Shown: positions 40,469-50,099, counted from the first letter of the stretch. The stretch: DNA of 64,000 nucleotides from Prorocentrum cordatum (GCA_963575745.1 CAUYUJ010014269.1:158023-222022); one strand, 5' to 3'. Notes: generated by a model from the letters alone, not told the origin. Program-made: numbers and translations.

Positions 40469-41074
40469 CTACTGGTGGATGCGCGAACACCCTGCGCACG
40501 CCGGTCGTTGACGCGGCCCCTCCGCTCTGCGCGCGCCCCAAGCACCCTCTCTCCGCTGATGGGCGGCGCCGCAGCCCTCCGGCCCAGCGGCCCGTTTTGG
40601 CTGAGATGCCCGCGGAGGAGGAACTGAAGGGCCCCAGATGCTTCTTGACCTATCTCGCAATCTGACTGCTCGAGGCAACATTGACAAAGATCTTCTGCAA
40701 CCGCTGCGCGGGGACGGGTTTCGAATTGGAGCGGGTCTTGGATTCCGATCCTCAGCTGGGCATCGTTTTTCGTCGACCGCGCCTCCTGCCACGTCGAAGA
40801 CTGGGGCTGGGGATTCCTGGTCCACGTTGACATCCGCAGGCGCCTTGCGGCGCCTCGCCACAGGTGTCTCCCCTGAGACATTTCCTACGTGAACTGCTTG
40901 AGACACAAGTGAGACCGTCTCGCTTTGGGTGGATGAACTTTCAGATTTGAGATGCTGATCTTCTGGGGTGGCGGGCAACTCGAAGGCCACTTCACCCCCT
41001 TTCTCCGTCGGCTGAACCGAAGCCGGTTCGCCGTCTGCAATTGGAACGAATTGACCATCGAGCGGTTCATCCAC
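40469..41074 (-). CDS. N-terminal ORF of the insertion, just inside the LTR-like repeat
   Basis: A 201-residue minus frame beginning MDEPLDGQFVPIADGEPASV, then QPTEKGGEVAFELPATPEDQ and SSTQSETVSLVSQAVHVGN. It is acidic and Ser/Thr/Glu-rich for 85 residues, then basic (MLPRAVRLRDRSRSIWGPSV near 140-160). The start codon lies 28 bases inside the inner end of the right direct repeat, where the first (gag) ORF of an LTR element is expected. An overlapping frame around 40,700 (FETRPRAAVAEDLCQCCLEQ) suggests a frameshift. No family is recognised. Confidence 0.42.
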   Translation of the reverse strand: MDEPLDGQFVPIADGEPASVQPTEKGGEVAFELPATPEDQHLKSESSSTQSETVSLVSQAVHVGNVSGETPVARRRKAPADVNVDQESPAPVFDVAGGAVDEKRCPAEDRNPRPAPIRNPSPRSGCRRSLSMLPRAVRLRDRSRSIWGPSVPPPRASQPKRAAGPEGCGAAHQRREGAWGARRAEGPRQRPACAGCSRIHQ

Positions 41075-41101
41075 AAATTGTACATTCGTCCGTTAACCAA
41101 A

Positions 41102-41312
41102 CATTCGCCAAATAATGATTCCCAGCGAAGGTGGGATGGCATGATGAGGGTGCAAGGACGAGGGAACGACGGCGACGCGACGACCCGGGCTTCGCTTTCC
41201 ATCTCGCGGCTCGGTCAACGAGCCAATCTCTTAGGAGATCCCCAATAGCTGCGGGCAGCGGCGGCGGCGAGTGCGGGGCGGGGGGCGAGCGGGGAGAGAC
41301 CAATGTCAACAC
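41102..41312 (-). repeat. LTR-like direct repeat, right copy
   Basis: Same landmarks as the left copy (ATGATTCCCAGCGAAGGTGG, GAGGGAACGACGGCGACGCG, CCCAATAGCTGCGGGCAGCG, GAGAGACCAATGTCAACAC). In minus sense it starts TGTTGACATTGG and would be the 5' repeat. It directly abuts the resumed LINE RT sequence on its outer side. Confidence 0.8.
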
Positions 41313-42000
41313 GAAGTCTTTGTACAGCGACGCGGTCCTGGATGGCGAACTGCAACAAGCCTGGGGTCTCCCGCCAACCAGCCGTGTGGACACGTCTCGG
41401 AATCTTGACATTGATGCCTCGCTAGGCACTCTGCGTGAGCATCACTAGGGCCCGCTGGGAAGTGGCTCGATGCAGGTCCAGCTGGATCCAGCAATTTCAG
41501 CGAACTGGGGCCAACAAGACTCAGGTACAGCGTGCGGCCCCAGCGGCCACAGTCCGGCGGTGCTCCAGTATCATGGAGATCCCGCCCATAAGGATGACGG
41601 CGCTGCGTCTTGGGGCGTTGGGCAGTCTAGGACGAGCTCCGAGAGGCTCAACGGCAGGACTGCGGCTCTACAACTACAAGGAGGGCCCCAGGATCGACCT
41701 CATGTCGTTCCCGTGGTCGGCGTCGGCCTGGGAGTCTTTCCCGAAGTTAGCAGTTTTGGACAAGTGCCTGGAGGGCGCGAAAAGACAAGCTGAAGTCGTT
41801 GCGGTCGCCTTGGGCTGCGGCGGCGTCTCCTGCAGAGATCGCTGTGCTCAGTTTTCAGAGACTTGGATGGACCCATGCTTCCTTCGGCTACACGCAGGAG
41901 CGACCCTGGGTAAGAGTGATTTTTGGTGCGCGACTTTTGGGGGGCCGCGGGGGGACCAAACTTGGGCGCGCAAGCAGCTGCTACTGCCTCGTTTTTAACC
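41313..42000 (+). pseudogene. LINE-B reverse transcriptase, C-terminal part resumed
   Basis: RT thumb and connection. The frame at 41,320 reads KSLYSDAVLDGELQQAWGL, then RVDTSRNLDIDASLG (the R/NLGvD block that follows the thumb), then after a frameshift ITRARWEVARCRSSWIQQFQ, RTGANKTQVQRAAPAATVR, RMTALRLGALGSLGRAPRGS and WSASAWESFPKLAVLDK. These blocks are those expected directly after the SAKS motif where the 5' half stops at 27,595. The match of order, strand and motif is the reason for joining the two halves into one element. Confidence 0.72.
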
Positions 42001-42377
42001 GTCTGGGGACCCATCTGTGCCCGCACCAGAGGTCACTCCGGCGAAAGGTCACACGTCTAGTCGATTCCTGAGGCTCGTCTTACAACGGATAAGCAGCAGG
42101 TGCTCGACCTCCGGCACGTGTCGCCCCTGCTGGTCCAGCAACTGGCGGAAGCAGGTGCGAGACGAGCCTCCGACAAACAGGCCCTTGCAGCGCGGGGGCC
42201 AGGAAGCAGTTCAGTCTCTGCCTCTGTTTTGGGATGGTTTTGGGAGGCTCCTTCATCGTTCTCATGGGCTCTGGACGAAGCGGCATCAGAGAACGTTGCG
42301 ATCGGTGGTTTCTGGAGGGCATTGGCCGCAGGTTCGGCTACGTCGGCATGGGTTAGCGAGCTCTCATGAACGTCGCG
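42001..42377 (+). pseudogene. LINE-B connection between RT and zinc knuckle
   Basis: Fragmentary frames in continuity with the element (SLRRKVTRLVDS, LCFGMVLGGSFIVLMGS). There is no motif on its own. Confidence 0.4.
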
Positions 42378-43171
42378 TGTGGGGGTCCTGATGGGTCGCT
42401 TTGGCACAGGGCTTACAGATGTCTCAACCACGACGTGTTGCGCCGTGGGAATTCTAATAGGCTCTACAAGATGACGGCCTCCAGGGTGAAGGAGTAGGGC
42501 TTCGGAATGGGCGGGAGGTTCGCTCGAGACCTGTTCCAGTCGCCTGAGTTTGTCTTCCCGGTGCTAGTGGAGCCCGAGCAGCGCATCCACTGGTACAACA
42601 AGCCAGGCCTGGGTCTACTGACTGGAACTCTTTTTGCCGATGGCTCGGTCTTATGGGCCGACGTTCTTTTGCTAGCTCGAGCTGGAAGGCCCATCGTTCA
42701 GACCAGTGAGTTCGGGGAACTAGTAGCAGCTGCGTGCGGACCATTGCCCATCAGCTGTTGCCCCACGCAGACAGCGCGATGCTGCGTCTCAGTACTCTGG
42801 CTCTTTTCGGTGTGTTCGTCGACTGTGCAGGCTCTGGCGGGGCTCTGCGCCTTGGCGCGGGAGGAGGAAACTCAAGCAGTTGCGCGATGGCCCATCTTTG
42901 GAATCCTGTAAGCGTTCACCAGGGACGACTTCCAAGTTCTGAAGACGAAGGCCCACTGCGCCCAGGCGCATGTCCACGTGGGGGAAGCCATGGCGTGGCG
43001 GTTGAAGGGTAACGTCCACGCGGACCGCGTGTCGAAGCAGGGTGCGGCCTTGCACGGTATGGGTAGGGATCACTCCGTCGCGGGTTCAAAGATCTTGCGG
43101 CCGAAGCGGCCCGCTGGGCCGTCACCGTTCACATCCATTCTGAGGAGCTCGACCATGATGACCTGATGTAG
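42378..43171 (+). pseudogene. LINE-B zinc knuckle and RNase H domain
   Basis: The zinc knuckle reads CGGPDGSLWHRAYRC (42,378-42,421; C..C..H..C spacing as in zf-RVT). RNase H follows: GTLFADGSVLWADVLLLARA with catalytic Asp at 42,639; after a frameshift near 42,740, GVFVDCAGSGGALRL (third acidic block); MAHLWNPVSVHQG; then GNVHADRVSKQGAALHG (final catalytic Asp, about 43,010-43,060); then in a third frame FKDLAAEAARWAVTVHIHSE ending at a TAG at 43,169-43,171. In a live LINE the domain would remove the RNA strand after reverse transcription. Three frames are used, so it is dead. Confidence 0.78.
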
Positions 43172-44790
43172 ACTTAATTGGCGCTCGCGGGGCCCCGAGG
43201 CTGACGCTGTGGACCCCGAGCTTCTAAAGCCCGACCAGAGACCGAGCCCGTCAGGAAGTTGGACCGAGCTTTCAGGTCCGTCGCACCACATCGTGTACGG
43301 GGTGGGCGAGGGGTGGCAGGAGTTTGCACGTGTTTCCCTTCGGCGGCGTGGCCACGCGTTGCTCCAGGCTGATGTGCTTGGATGTGGCCCCCCAATCTCC
43401 TCGATCCTTCCTTGCTGCAAGTGACACCGTGTCCTCTGACGGCAAGCGGACGCGCGTCAGAGACCTCAGGCTTGACAAGCCTCACGTTGTGCTGCTGGCG
43501 CTGCGCACCGTGCTGGAGGAGCGGGCCGAGGCGCTCTCCACCCCCCCTCCCTGGCGGCCCCGCTGCCTGCCGATGTGCAGCCAAGGACGGGCGGGGCTTG
43601 GGGAGGGACCGACCTGGGAGGACGAGCCGAGGTGCTGCGAACTTTCGGGCTGTGGGCGAGTGACCTCCCCGCGGACCGTGAGCTCGGGCGCCAAGCCCTC
43701 GAGCACTCAGCGAGCAACGACTGCGATGAGACCGATCGCGAGTCGGAGCTCGAGGTTTGATTTGAGGCTTGACCTCGCCTTTAGGGCCAACCCAACCCAT
43801 ACCATACCATGCCATGCCATGCCATACCATACCATACCTCCCTCGCTCCTCCGATGCGACGGGGAACTTGTATTTGAGGCGCAGAAGAATCCTGGGATAA
43901 ACAGGCGGCCACGAACATCCGCCAGAGCAGAGACATGCACAATCGTGCCAGTAATTACGGCGCCCCCGATCCTCTTCCGCTTCAGGCCCCACAGCGCAGA
44001 TTCCAACAATCAGATACACCGATCCAGTGGGCGCCTGCTAAGGCGGGACCGAAACATTTTGAGACAAACAGCTTCTCCGTCACCCACGATGGGACCAGCC
44101 TCTTCAAAAGACCTAGCCTCGCTGGGAGTGCACCCCCTCCGAGGTCTCTGGCTTTGCCCCCGAGCCCATGATCCCGCGGTCCTGGCACCAACAAGCTCTC
44201 CATAGGAATCGAAGCCTGCGCGAGGGATCGATGGCAGCAGGGCCCCTAGGTGAAAGAGGAACTTCTGCATAAACATAAACGCTTGAAGGTCTTCGCGGAT
44301 TTCTTGGATCGGCACTGGACACCCCTCGCGCGCGGAGCGCGCCGTCCAGTGGCGCGAAAAGCCGAGGGCACCTGGGACGAGAGCGGCCTCTCTAGAGACC
44401 CTGGAGACGAAGGCATTGCCAGGACATGGTGGGCGGCTGGGAGTAGAAGGCCCGAGAACGACATGAGCACCGACATTCAGGGCATTGCGCGGGTTCATTG
44501 GGTCGGCACTGGACACCCCCCCCGACACCCCTTCCCTGGCGTGGAGCGCGCCTGGGGCGGCGCCGAAGTGTGAGGGAGAGGGGTCCAGCGCCGACTCGAG
44601 AAATCCACGCGGAGCTCCGAAAGCCTAATTATATCCATGCTGCTTCGGGCTGTCTGGGGAAGCACCGGTACATCTCCTCTCATACCTAGCTCGGCGTCTA
44701 CTCCCCTCACTCAGCCCCAGGACATGGTGCAAGCAGTCGATGCCTTGCGGACAACGCCCCCCAACCTGCTTCGTTCCTGGTGACAAAGGC
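43172..44790. other. No supported gene downstream of LINE-B
   Basis: May include the LINE 3' untranslated region. CCATA pentamers lie at 43,786-43,840. At 44,312-44,350 and 44,505-44,545 the words GGCACTGGACACCCC and GTGGAGCGCGCC/CGGAGCGCGCC occur twice, a weak direct repeat. GC-rich frames are open on both strands with no motif. Confidence 0.4.
43786..43840 (+). repeat. (CCATA/CCATG)n pentamer microsatellite
   Basis: About ten CCATA or CCATG pentamers. Confidence 0.92.
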
Positions 44791-44794
44791 GCTC

Positions 44795-45130
44795 AGCTTC
44801 ATCCTCCTCCTCCTCCTCCTCCTCCTCCTCCTCCGGCTCCTGCTCCTGCTCCTGCTCCTGCTCCTCCTGCTCCTCCTCCTCCTCCTCCTCCTCCTCCTCC
44901 TCCTCATCCTCCTCCTCCTCCCTCCTCCTCCCTCCTCCTCCTATCCTCCTCCTCCTCCTCCTCCTCCTCCTCTCCTCCTCCTCCTCCTTCCTCCTCCTCC
45001 TCTCCTCCTCTCCTGCTCCTCCTCCTCCGCCTCCTCCTCCTCCTCCTGCTCCTGCTCCTCCTGCTCCTGCTCCTCCTGCTCCTCCTGCTCCTGCTGCTCC
45101 TCCTCCTGCTGCTGCTCCTAATCCTGCTCA
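44795..45130 (+). repeat. (CTC)n / (CTG,CTC)n array
   Basis: About 330 bases of CTC with CTG interruptions in hexamer arrangement (GCTCCT). Poly-Leu, poly-Ser, poly-Pro and poly-Arg/Glu frames through it are artefacts. Confidence 0.97.
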
Positions 45131-45335
45131 TTGCGATGCTCCTCTTTCTTCTCTCCCTTTCACACCTTACTCGGCCCCGTCCTCCTCCTCCTCCTCCTCC
45201 TCCACCCCCCCTCCTCCCCGCACGCTCTCTGGTGGAAGCTGGGCCCTGGCCGTGCAGAGCTGCACTGCCAGGGCTGGCTGCTGGTAGCTCCCAAGCGTCG
45301 GCACATGGACAGCCCCGAGGTGTGGGTTCAAGGTA

Positions 45336-45369
45336 AAACCTAAACCCTAAACCCAAAACCCTAAACCCA
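45336..45369 (+). repeat. Interstitial telomeric repeat (CCCTAAA)n
   Basis: ACCTAAACCCTAAACCC followed by AAAACCCTAAACCC: four heptamers of CCCTAAA with one A insertion. This is the TTTAGGG telomere type used by plants and by dinoflagellates. It is followed by three GGGGCGTC(A/C)(G/A)A-type units. Confidence 0.85.
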
Positions 45370-45544
45370 GGGGCGTCAGAGAGGGGGGGCGTCAGAGAGG
45401 GGGGGCGTCCAAAAAGGGGGGAGCAGATCCGGGCCCATGGCACGTGAGCGGCCCACCGGGGACGCGCTCGAGGAAGATTCGACAGGGGGCGGGCGGTCCG
45501 GGGAGAGCTGCCGCGGCCCCGGCCACCTCCTCCCCCCCTCCCTT

Positions 45545-45800
45545 GGTCATCACCCCTCTCTTGGCCGCCCCCATAAGGCCCCCTCCCCTGGTCATCACCC
45601 CCCCTCTTGGCCGCCCCCGAAAGGCCCCCTCCCCTGGTCATCACCCCCCCTCTTGGCCGCCCCCGAAAGGCCCCCTCCCCTGGTCATCACCCCCCCCTCT
45701 TGGCCGCCCCCGAAAGGCCCCCTCCCCTGGTCATCACCACCCCCTCTTGGCCGCCCCCGAAAAGCCCCCCCCCTCCCCTGGTCATCACCCCCCTCCCGGT
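45545..45800 (+). repeat. 46-bp tandem repeat
   Basis: The unit GGCCCCCTCCCCTGGTCATC...CTCTTGGCCGCCCCC.AAA recurs about 5.5 times with a period of 45-48 bases. The frame is kept over several units (PSPGHHPPSWPPPKG), which again is a repeat effect. Confidence 0.92.
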
Positions 45801-45917
45801 CGCCCCCGACAGGGGGGAAGAGGAGGGCGCGAACTGTAAGCGGTGCCCGGTGGCCGGCGTGGAGGGCGCCACCGGCTTTAAAAAGCCCCGGTGCTGGGCC
45901 CCCGGCGCGCCCAGGGC

Positions 45918-46260
45918 AGCTCCTCCTCCTCCTCCTCCTCCTCCTCCTCCTCCTCCTCCTCCACCTCCTCCTCCTCCTCCTCCTCCTCCTCGTCCGAAGA
46001 CGTTCCCGCTCTCTCAAAAGGTCTGCACCGGCTCTCCCAGGCCCGTGGGCCGCATGCTGCTGCCGCCAGCCTCCGCAGGCTTCCTCGCCGAGTCCTCTCC
46101 TCCCCATCCTGCTCCTTCCTCCTGCTCCTCAAGTCTCCTCCTCTTCTTCTCCTCCTCAAGTCTCCTTCCTCCTGCTCTTCTTCAAGTCTCCTCCTCTTCT
46201 TCTCCTCCTCAAGTCTCCTTCCTCCTGCTCTTCTTCTGCCTCCTCCTCCTCAAGTCTCTC
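45918..46260 (+). repeat. CTC arrays and 55-bp repeats
   Basis: Uninterrupted CTC at 45,918-45,990, then AAGTCTCC/TCCTCCTGCTCTTCTTC units repeated about four times at 46,125-46,260. Confidence 0.85.
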
Positions 46261-47153
46261 CTCTCGGCCCCAGCAGGAGATCTCTGCGGGCGCGCTCTCT
46301 CTGCACCTCGTGGAGGGAGGAAGGCTGGGGGGTGTCTTCCATCCCCGCGGATTGCCAACGGGGCTGGGGCCTCTTCTAGCCGTCAACCTCAATGAACAAG
46401 CTTGACCAACTAATCATCACCATTGTGGGCGAGAATGAGAAACACGAGCAGAGTAGAAAACAAGACAGGCCAAATCCGAAGTCGGCGAGCGCCTTATCGA
46501 GCCACTTGGTGGCCCAGATGAGGCACCAGGCGAAGCACATGCCTCTTGAGGAAGCGAGGCGGCACGGGGGTGAACCTGTAGACACATCCGTCGTGGTGCG
46601 TGCGCTCGCCAACAACTGTGCAATGATCCCAGCAAGGCGCCGAAATAGCAGGATGCTGAGATGCTCCTGGGGTGCTCCTACGATGCTCCCGAAGAGCTCC
46701 AGAAAAGCTGCGCAACATTTTCGAACACATGTCACGATAATATCATTGACAAAACACTACGAGGGCCCTGAAAGGCCCGTCAGAGGCTCCGCAATGACTT
46801 CGAGCCGGGTCTGAAAAGGGTCCCGAGGTCCTGAAGAATATCGTGCGAGTCTGCTGATGGGCTCCGGAATTCGGAACATAACAAGGCATACGTGATAATT
46901 GCAATGCACGGTGAGCATGTCAGCCCGCGTGGACCCAAGCCGCAGCCTCTTGCACTCCTGGTGTGTAATCAGCGTGGCGCTATTTGCCTGTAGTGCAATG
47001 TGTGCGGCGCAGCGTGGTGCAATGTGTTCGGCACAACTACGTAGTGCATCCCATGTGGCGCCGTCTATGTGATCCAAGACATGTGATGCAATCTATGCGG
47101 TGCAACATCTAACGTGCCACCTGCGTGTTGAAAGCTACGTGATGCATTCTCCG
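46261..47153. other. No confident gene
   Basis: Contains one plus-strand frame (46,392-46,814, 140 residues, MNKLDQLIITIVGENEKHEQ) and an overlapping minus frame (46,376-46,735, hydrophobic). Both have normal composition, neither has a recognised motif, and the strand cannot be decided. 46,815-47,153 holds TGTGGCGC/GTGCAATGTG words (46,980-47,110) resembling a decayed repeat. Confidence 0.25.
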
Positions 47154-47257
47154 TGCGATGGCGGCAGGCCGAGCAGAAATGTCTGAGAGCGGGCCAAACA
47201 TCTCGGCTGACCAGGTCGAATGGACGAAACGTCTGGCCAAACCAAACATCAAGAACC
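47154..47257 (+). repeat. Direct repeat D, left copy
   Basis: Shares TGCGATGGCGGCAGGCC, AGCGGGCCAA, CGAAACGTCTGGCCA and ATCAAGAACC with 47,551-47,655. Same orientation, about 397 bases apart. Confidence 0.85.
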
Positions 47258-47336
47258 GAATTAACATGAAATCCAAGCTGCATTAACTCACCGCCCCAGC
47301 GTTCTGCCAGGGTGGTGCGCTGGCGGCACGGCATCA

Positions 47337-47409
47337 AAGGCTTGAGGACAGGAGGCAGCGGAAATGGGCTGTGGGCTAATGCGCAAGCGTCGCGGAGCAA
47401 ATACAATGC
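47337..47409 (+). repeat. Direct repeat flanking the DIRS-like element, left copy
   Basis: GGCTTGAGGACAG.AGGCAGC and AAGCGTCGCGGAGCAAAT match 54,780-54,853 over about 73 bases with roughly ten differences by eye, in the same orientation. The two copies bracket the whole RT-to-recombinase region. Confidence 0.8.
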
Positions 47410-47550
47410 AGGAATCACAGGGCTTCCCTTCAACTGGGCGTCTGAGAGCTCGCAGCGGCGTCAGCCTAAGGGGAAAAAAACAGCACGTGCGACGAGGACC
47501 GCACACTTCCTTTTCAATCGCCGAGCGCGGGCCCAAAACCTGCGGTGACT

Positions 47551-47655
47551 TGCGATGGCGGCAGGCCAAGCACAAATCTCGGAAAGCGGGCCAACTCTCC
47601 CGGCTGGCCAGCTCGAACAGACGAAACGTCTGGCCAGACTAAAGATCAAGAACCC
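47551..47655 (+). repeat. Direct repeat D, right copy
   Basis: Second copy of 47,154-47,257. It ends inside the left arm of the 64-bp palindrome. Confidence 0.85.
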
Positions 47656-47691
47656 ATAACGATGGGTTCTTGATCTTTTGTCTGGCCAGAC
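47628..47691. repeat. 64-bp near-perfect palindrome
   Basis: Arms of 29 bases (GTCTGGCCAGACTAAAGATC continuing AAGAACCCA, and its reverse complement) differ at one position and enclose the loop TAACGA. The outer 12-mer GTCTGGCCAGAC is itself a perfect palindrome. Confidence 0.95.
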
Positions 47692-47955
47692 TAAGGATCC
47701 CGTACCAACTCCATGGGCAAGCCGAAAAACATCGGCTGAGAAAAAGCACAAGCATGCAATAATCGAAGATCTAGGCGCCGCCGCAATTCATGTTCCAGGA
47801 GCGGCCCCCCGGAACGTGATTGTAATTTTTTCCTAGCTAAGAAAGCGCGCGGCCCCGAGGCCCGCCGCCAGAGCCCCTCGCGCCAAAAAGCGAAGATCAA
47901 TCGATAAATCGCGCCGAAAAGAAAAAAGACAGCTGTTGGCCTCTGCACGCGTGGC

Positions 47956-48880
47956 CTACGCTTTGACCACGGGCGGGGGCTTTCGAGGGCCCGACCACTC
48001 TTCTGATGCGGACTGAGCGGGTGCTGGCCCGCCCCCCAAGGGCTGGGCGTCGGCGCAGCTGCGAAATTTGCGAAAATAGTCCTCAGACGGGCTGCCGCGC
48101 CGGTGAAGGCGGGCCGTCACTTTACTGGGCAGGCCGACGGCGGCGGAGGCCTGCTTCAGGGCACGGTGGTAGCTGGCATAAGCGCGCAGCAACACGACGC
48201 GGCCCCGTCGAGCCTGCTGCGCCACGCGCACGAGGGCGACGAAGGAACCCGCCACCACGGCGCGAGACTGGCCGTCGATCAGCACGGTCTCATCCTGCAG
48301 CCCCGTCTTGGCGACCCTGGCGCGCGTGGTGTCGCCCGCGACCGGCGCGGACGCCTGGACGACTCGGCCCATTTTGTTGCAGCCCCCGCGTTCGGCCGCG
48401 GAAAGAGGCAGCGCGGAACTGGGAACTCTGGCAGCTCACCAGGGCGGACGTACGCGTCAAACTGGACGACGGGGCCACGGGCCGCCTTGAGGCCGGCCTC
48501 GGCCCCAAGCCCTGCAGGGTGCTGGGCCATGAACGTGGCGGCCGCCCAGCAGAGCGGCTCCGAGGTGACGTCCGGCTCGAGCTTGCCCCAGTCGGCGAGG
48601 GCGCCCTTGGCCTTCGGGAAGACGTCGGCAACGCGCAGCCAGACGCCGAACCTGCGGGCCAGCGCGGCCAGCGCGTAGCGAGCGCCCGCTTTGCCCCTGC
48701 CGTTGCGGCAGAACTGCTCGAAGTACTCCTCGAGGAGCGAGTCCACCAGAGGCAGGTCCGAGCGCGCCCAGCGGTCGGCGACCACTCCCATGGTCGCGGC
48801 GAAGGCGAGCACGCTGGCGGCGTGGCGGGCCCGGGTGAGAGGCCGCACCTACGACTAGGAGCGATGCAGGAAGCCGCGCG
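47956..48880 (-). pseudogene. Tyrosine recombinase domain of the DIRS-like element
   Basis: Two overlapping frames. Frame 1 (48,848-48,279): LVDSLLEEYFEQFCRNGRGK, ARYALAALARRFGVWLRVAD, FPKAKGALADWGKLEPD, then FDAYVRPGELPEF, which corresponds to the YLRPGEL box carrying the first catalytic Arg. Frame 2 (48,372-47,956): AKTGLQDETVLIDG, YASYHRALKQASAAVGLPSK, VTARLHRRGSPSEDYF, corresponding to the H-x-x-R / RHSGAS box near the active site. The final catalytic Tyr is not visible, and the GRW...RYEK block expected after the His box is degraded. In an active element the enzyme would integrate circular cDNA. Frames shift near 48,330. Confidence 0.65.
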
Positions 48881-49099
48881 AGGTGTCAGCTGGCTCAGTG
48901 CGCGACGCCTCGCCCGTCGGGCGGCCTCTGCCCTCTGCCTCGGCCTCGGCCGAGCCCGCGGCCGCGGCCCCCCGAGCTGGCGGCCCCAGCCCCCGCGTCG
49001 GCGGGCCAGTGCGGGGCCCACTTCCGCGGGCCGCAGGGGAGTCGAGGGGCGGCTGAAGCGGGTCGCCATCAGGTCGCCAGGCCACGGGCGGCGCAGCCC

Positions 49100-49720
49100 G
49101 CGCCAGGGCCCAAGCCGCGGCGCGGGCGGGCATGCCCCCGCGAGGGCCGTGCGCCAAAATGGCTTGAACCGAACCTGATGATCACGGACCTTGACCTTGC
49201 CTTGGAGGCACTCGCGCGCGTGGCCCCCGAGGCGCCGTCTCTCCAGGGCCCCGAGCTCCAAGACATCAGACGCGATCCCGGCGGGCTCCTGGCGCGGGGC
49301 CCCAGACCGACAGCAGTCGAAGACTACGGGGGCCTGGCCGTGTTCTTGCAGGAACCTGTCGAGCGAGCCCAAAGAGAATGACCGAGAACTCCTGGGGCCC
49401 CCCAAAGACCATCGAACTCAGCGTCGAACGCGCAACGAGATACCGTCGCCCAGCACGCATAGCGGACGTCTCATTGGGGCCTCGTCGGGCAACTGACCAC
49501 GGCGCAGAGGGGCCCGAGGTGCGCGAACCAGACCTCGCGAGACACGATCCACTTGCTAACGGCGGCCTCGATGCTGGGCTTGAGCGCGCCCCCCCAGCCG
49601 CCGAACTCGACGTCGAGCGGGCGGGCGACGGCGAGGCCCATCGTAGCGAGGGCCCCCGTCCAGCGAGCACAGCCGAAAAGACCTCGAGAGCCACTTGTCG
49701 AGCACGAAGCCGAGGTGCAA
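49100..49720 (-). pseudogene. Methyltransferase-like domain of the DIRS-like element
   Basis: Frame 1 (to 49,471): GLFGCARWTGALATMGLAVA, RPLDVEFGGWGG, VWFAHLGPLCAVVS. This follows the plan of C5-cytosine methyltransferases: LFxGCxxxTxAL for the SAM-binding motif, LDVE for the acidic residue, and a GP-L-C (normally G-T/P-P-C) for the catalytic cysteine motif. Frame 2 (49,405-49,240): SLDRFLQEHGQAPVVFDCCR, SGAPRQEPAGIASDVLELGA, LERRRLGGHARECLQGKVKV, then VRFKPFWRTALAGACPP. The domain sits between RNase H and the recombinase, where DIRS elements carry an MT domain. Whether it ever methylated DNA is unknown. Confidence 0.6.
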
Positions 49721-50099
49721 GAACGCGAAGGGGCTGATTCGCGGCGACCAGATGGGGCGGGGGCGGCGGCGGCCCACGGGCCTGTCTCGTCCCTTTTCGG
49801 GCGGGCGGAGAAAGCAAGCGAAGGCCCCCCGGGGGCGGGCAGCTCGCGAGGCCGGCGCCCGACGCGCGTCCGCGGTCCAGCGCGCCCGAGCCCCGGCGCG
49901 GGGAGGCTGGGCGGACCGGCTGGCAGCCGCGGCCCGCGCAGGCGCCGCGACCCGAAGGGCGCGGCAGGGCCGCGGGGCCAACCTCGGCCCGCGCCAGCTA
50001 GCAGCGCCCAGGGGCCGCGGCGGCGGCGGCGGCAAGGGCCGCGGATGGTGGCCACGTCGGCGCGGCGCCGGCGGCGGCTGCTCGCGGGCGCCCTCGGCC

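Larger units (their letters stand above)
27596..41312 (-). mobile_element. 13.7-kb LTR-flanked insertion inside LINE-B
   Basis: Two direct repeats (27,603-27,906 and 41,102-41,312) bound the interval and abut LINE-B sequence on both outer sides. The bases just outside are AAATC (27,591-27,595) and AAGTC (41,314-41,318), a plausible 5-bp target duplication with one change. Minus orientation is supported by a purine tract (minus-strand GGGGGGA, 27,907-27,913) next to the left repeat and by a gag-like ORF that starts at 41,074, 28 bases inside the right repeat. In minus sense the repeats start TGTT. The interior holds protein-like minus-strand fragments, a lower-GC core (about 30-36 kb) and several satellites. 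I find no RT, integrase or protease, so it is either non-autonomous or of an unfamiliar class. Confidence 0.65.

Noticed and set aside
44780-45336. Poly-Leu or poly-Pro transmembrane-like proteins
   Set aside because: CTC/CTG microsatellite translation.
49140-49170. Partial match to the dinoflagellate spliced leader (AGCCATTTTGGC on the minus strand)
   Set aside because: Only 12 bases match, and they lie in the coding block FKPFWRTAL of the DIRS-like element.
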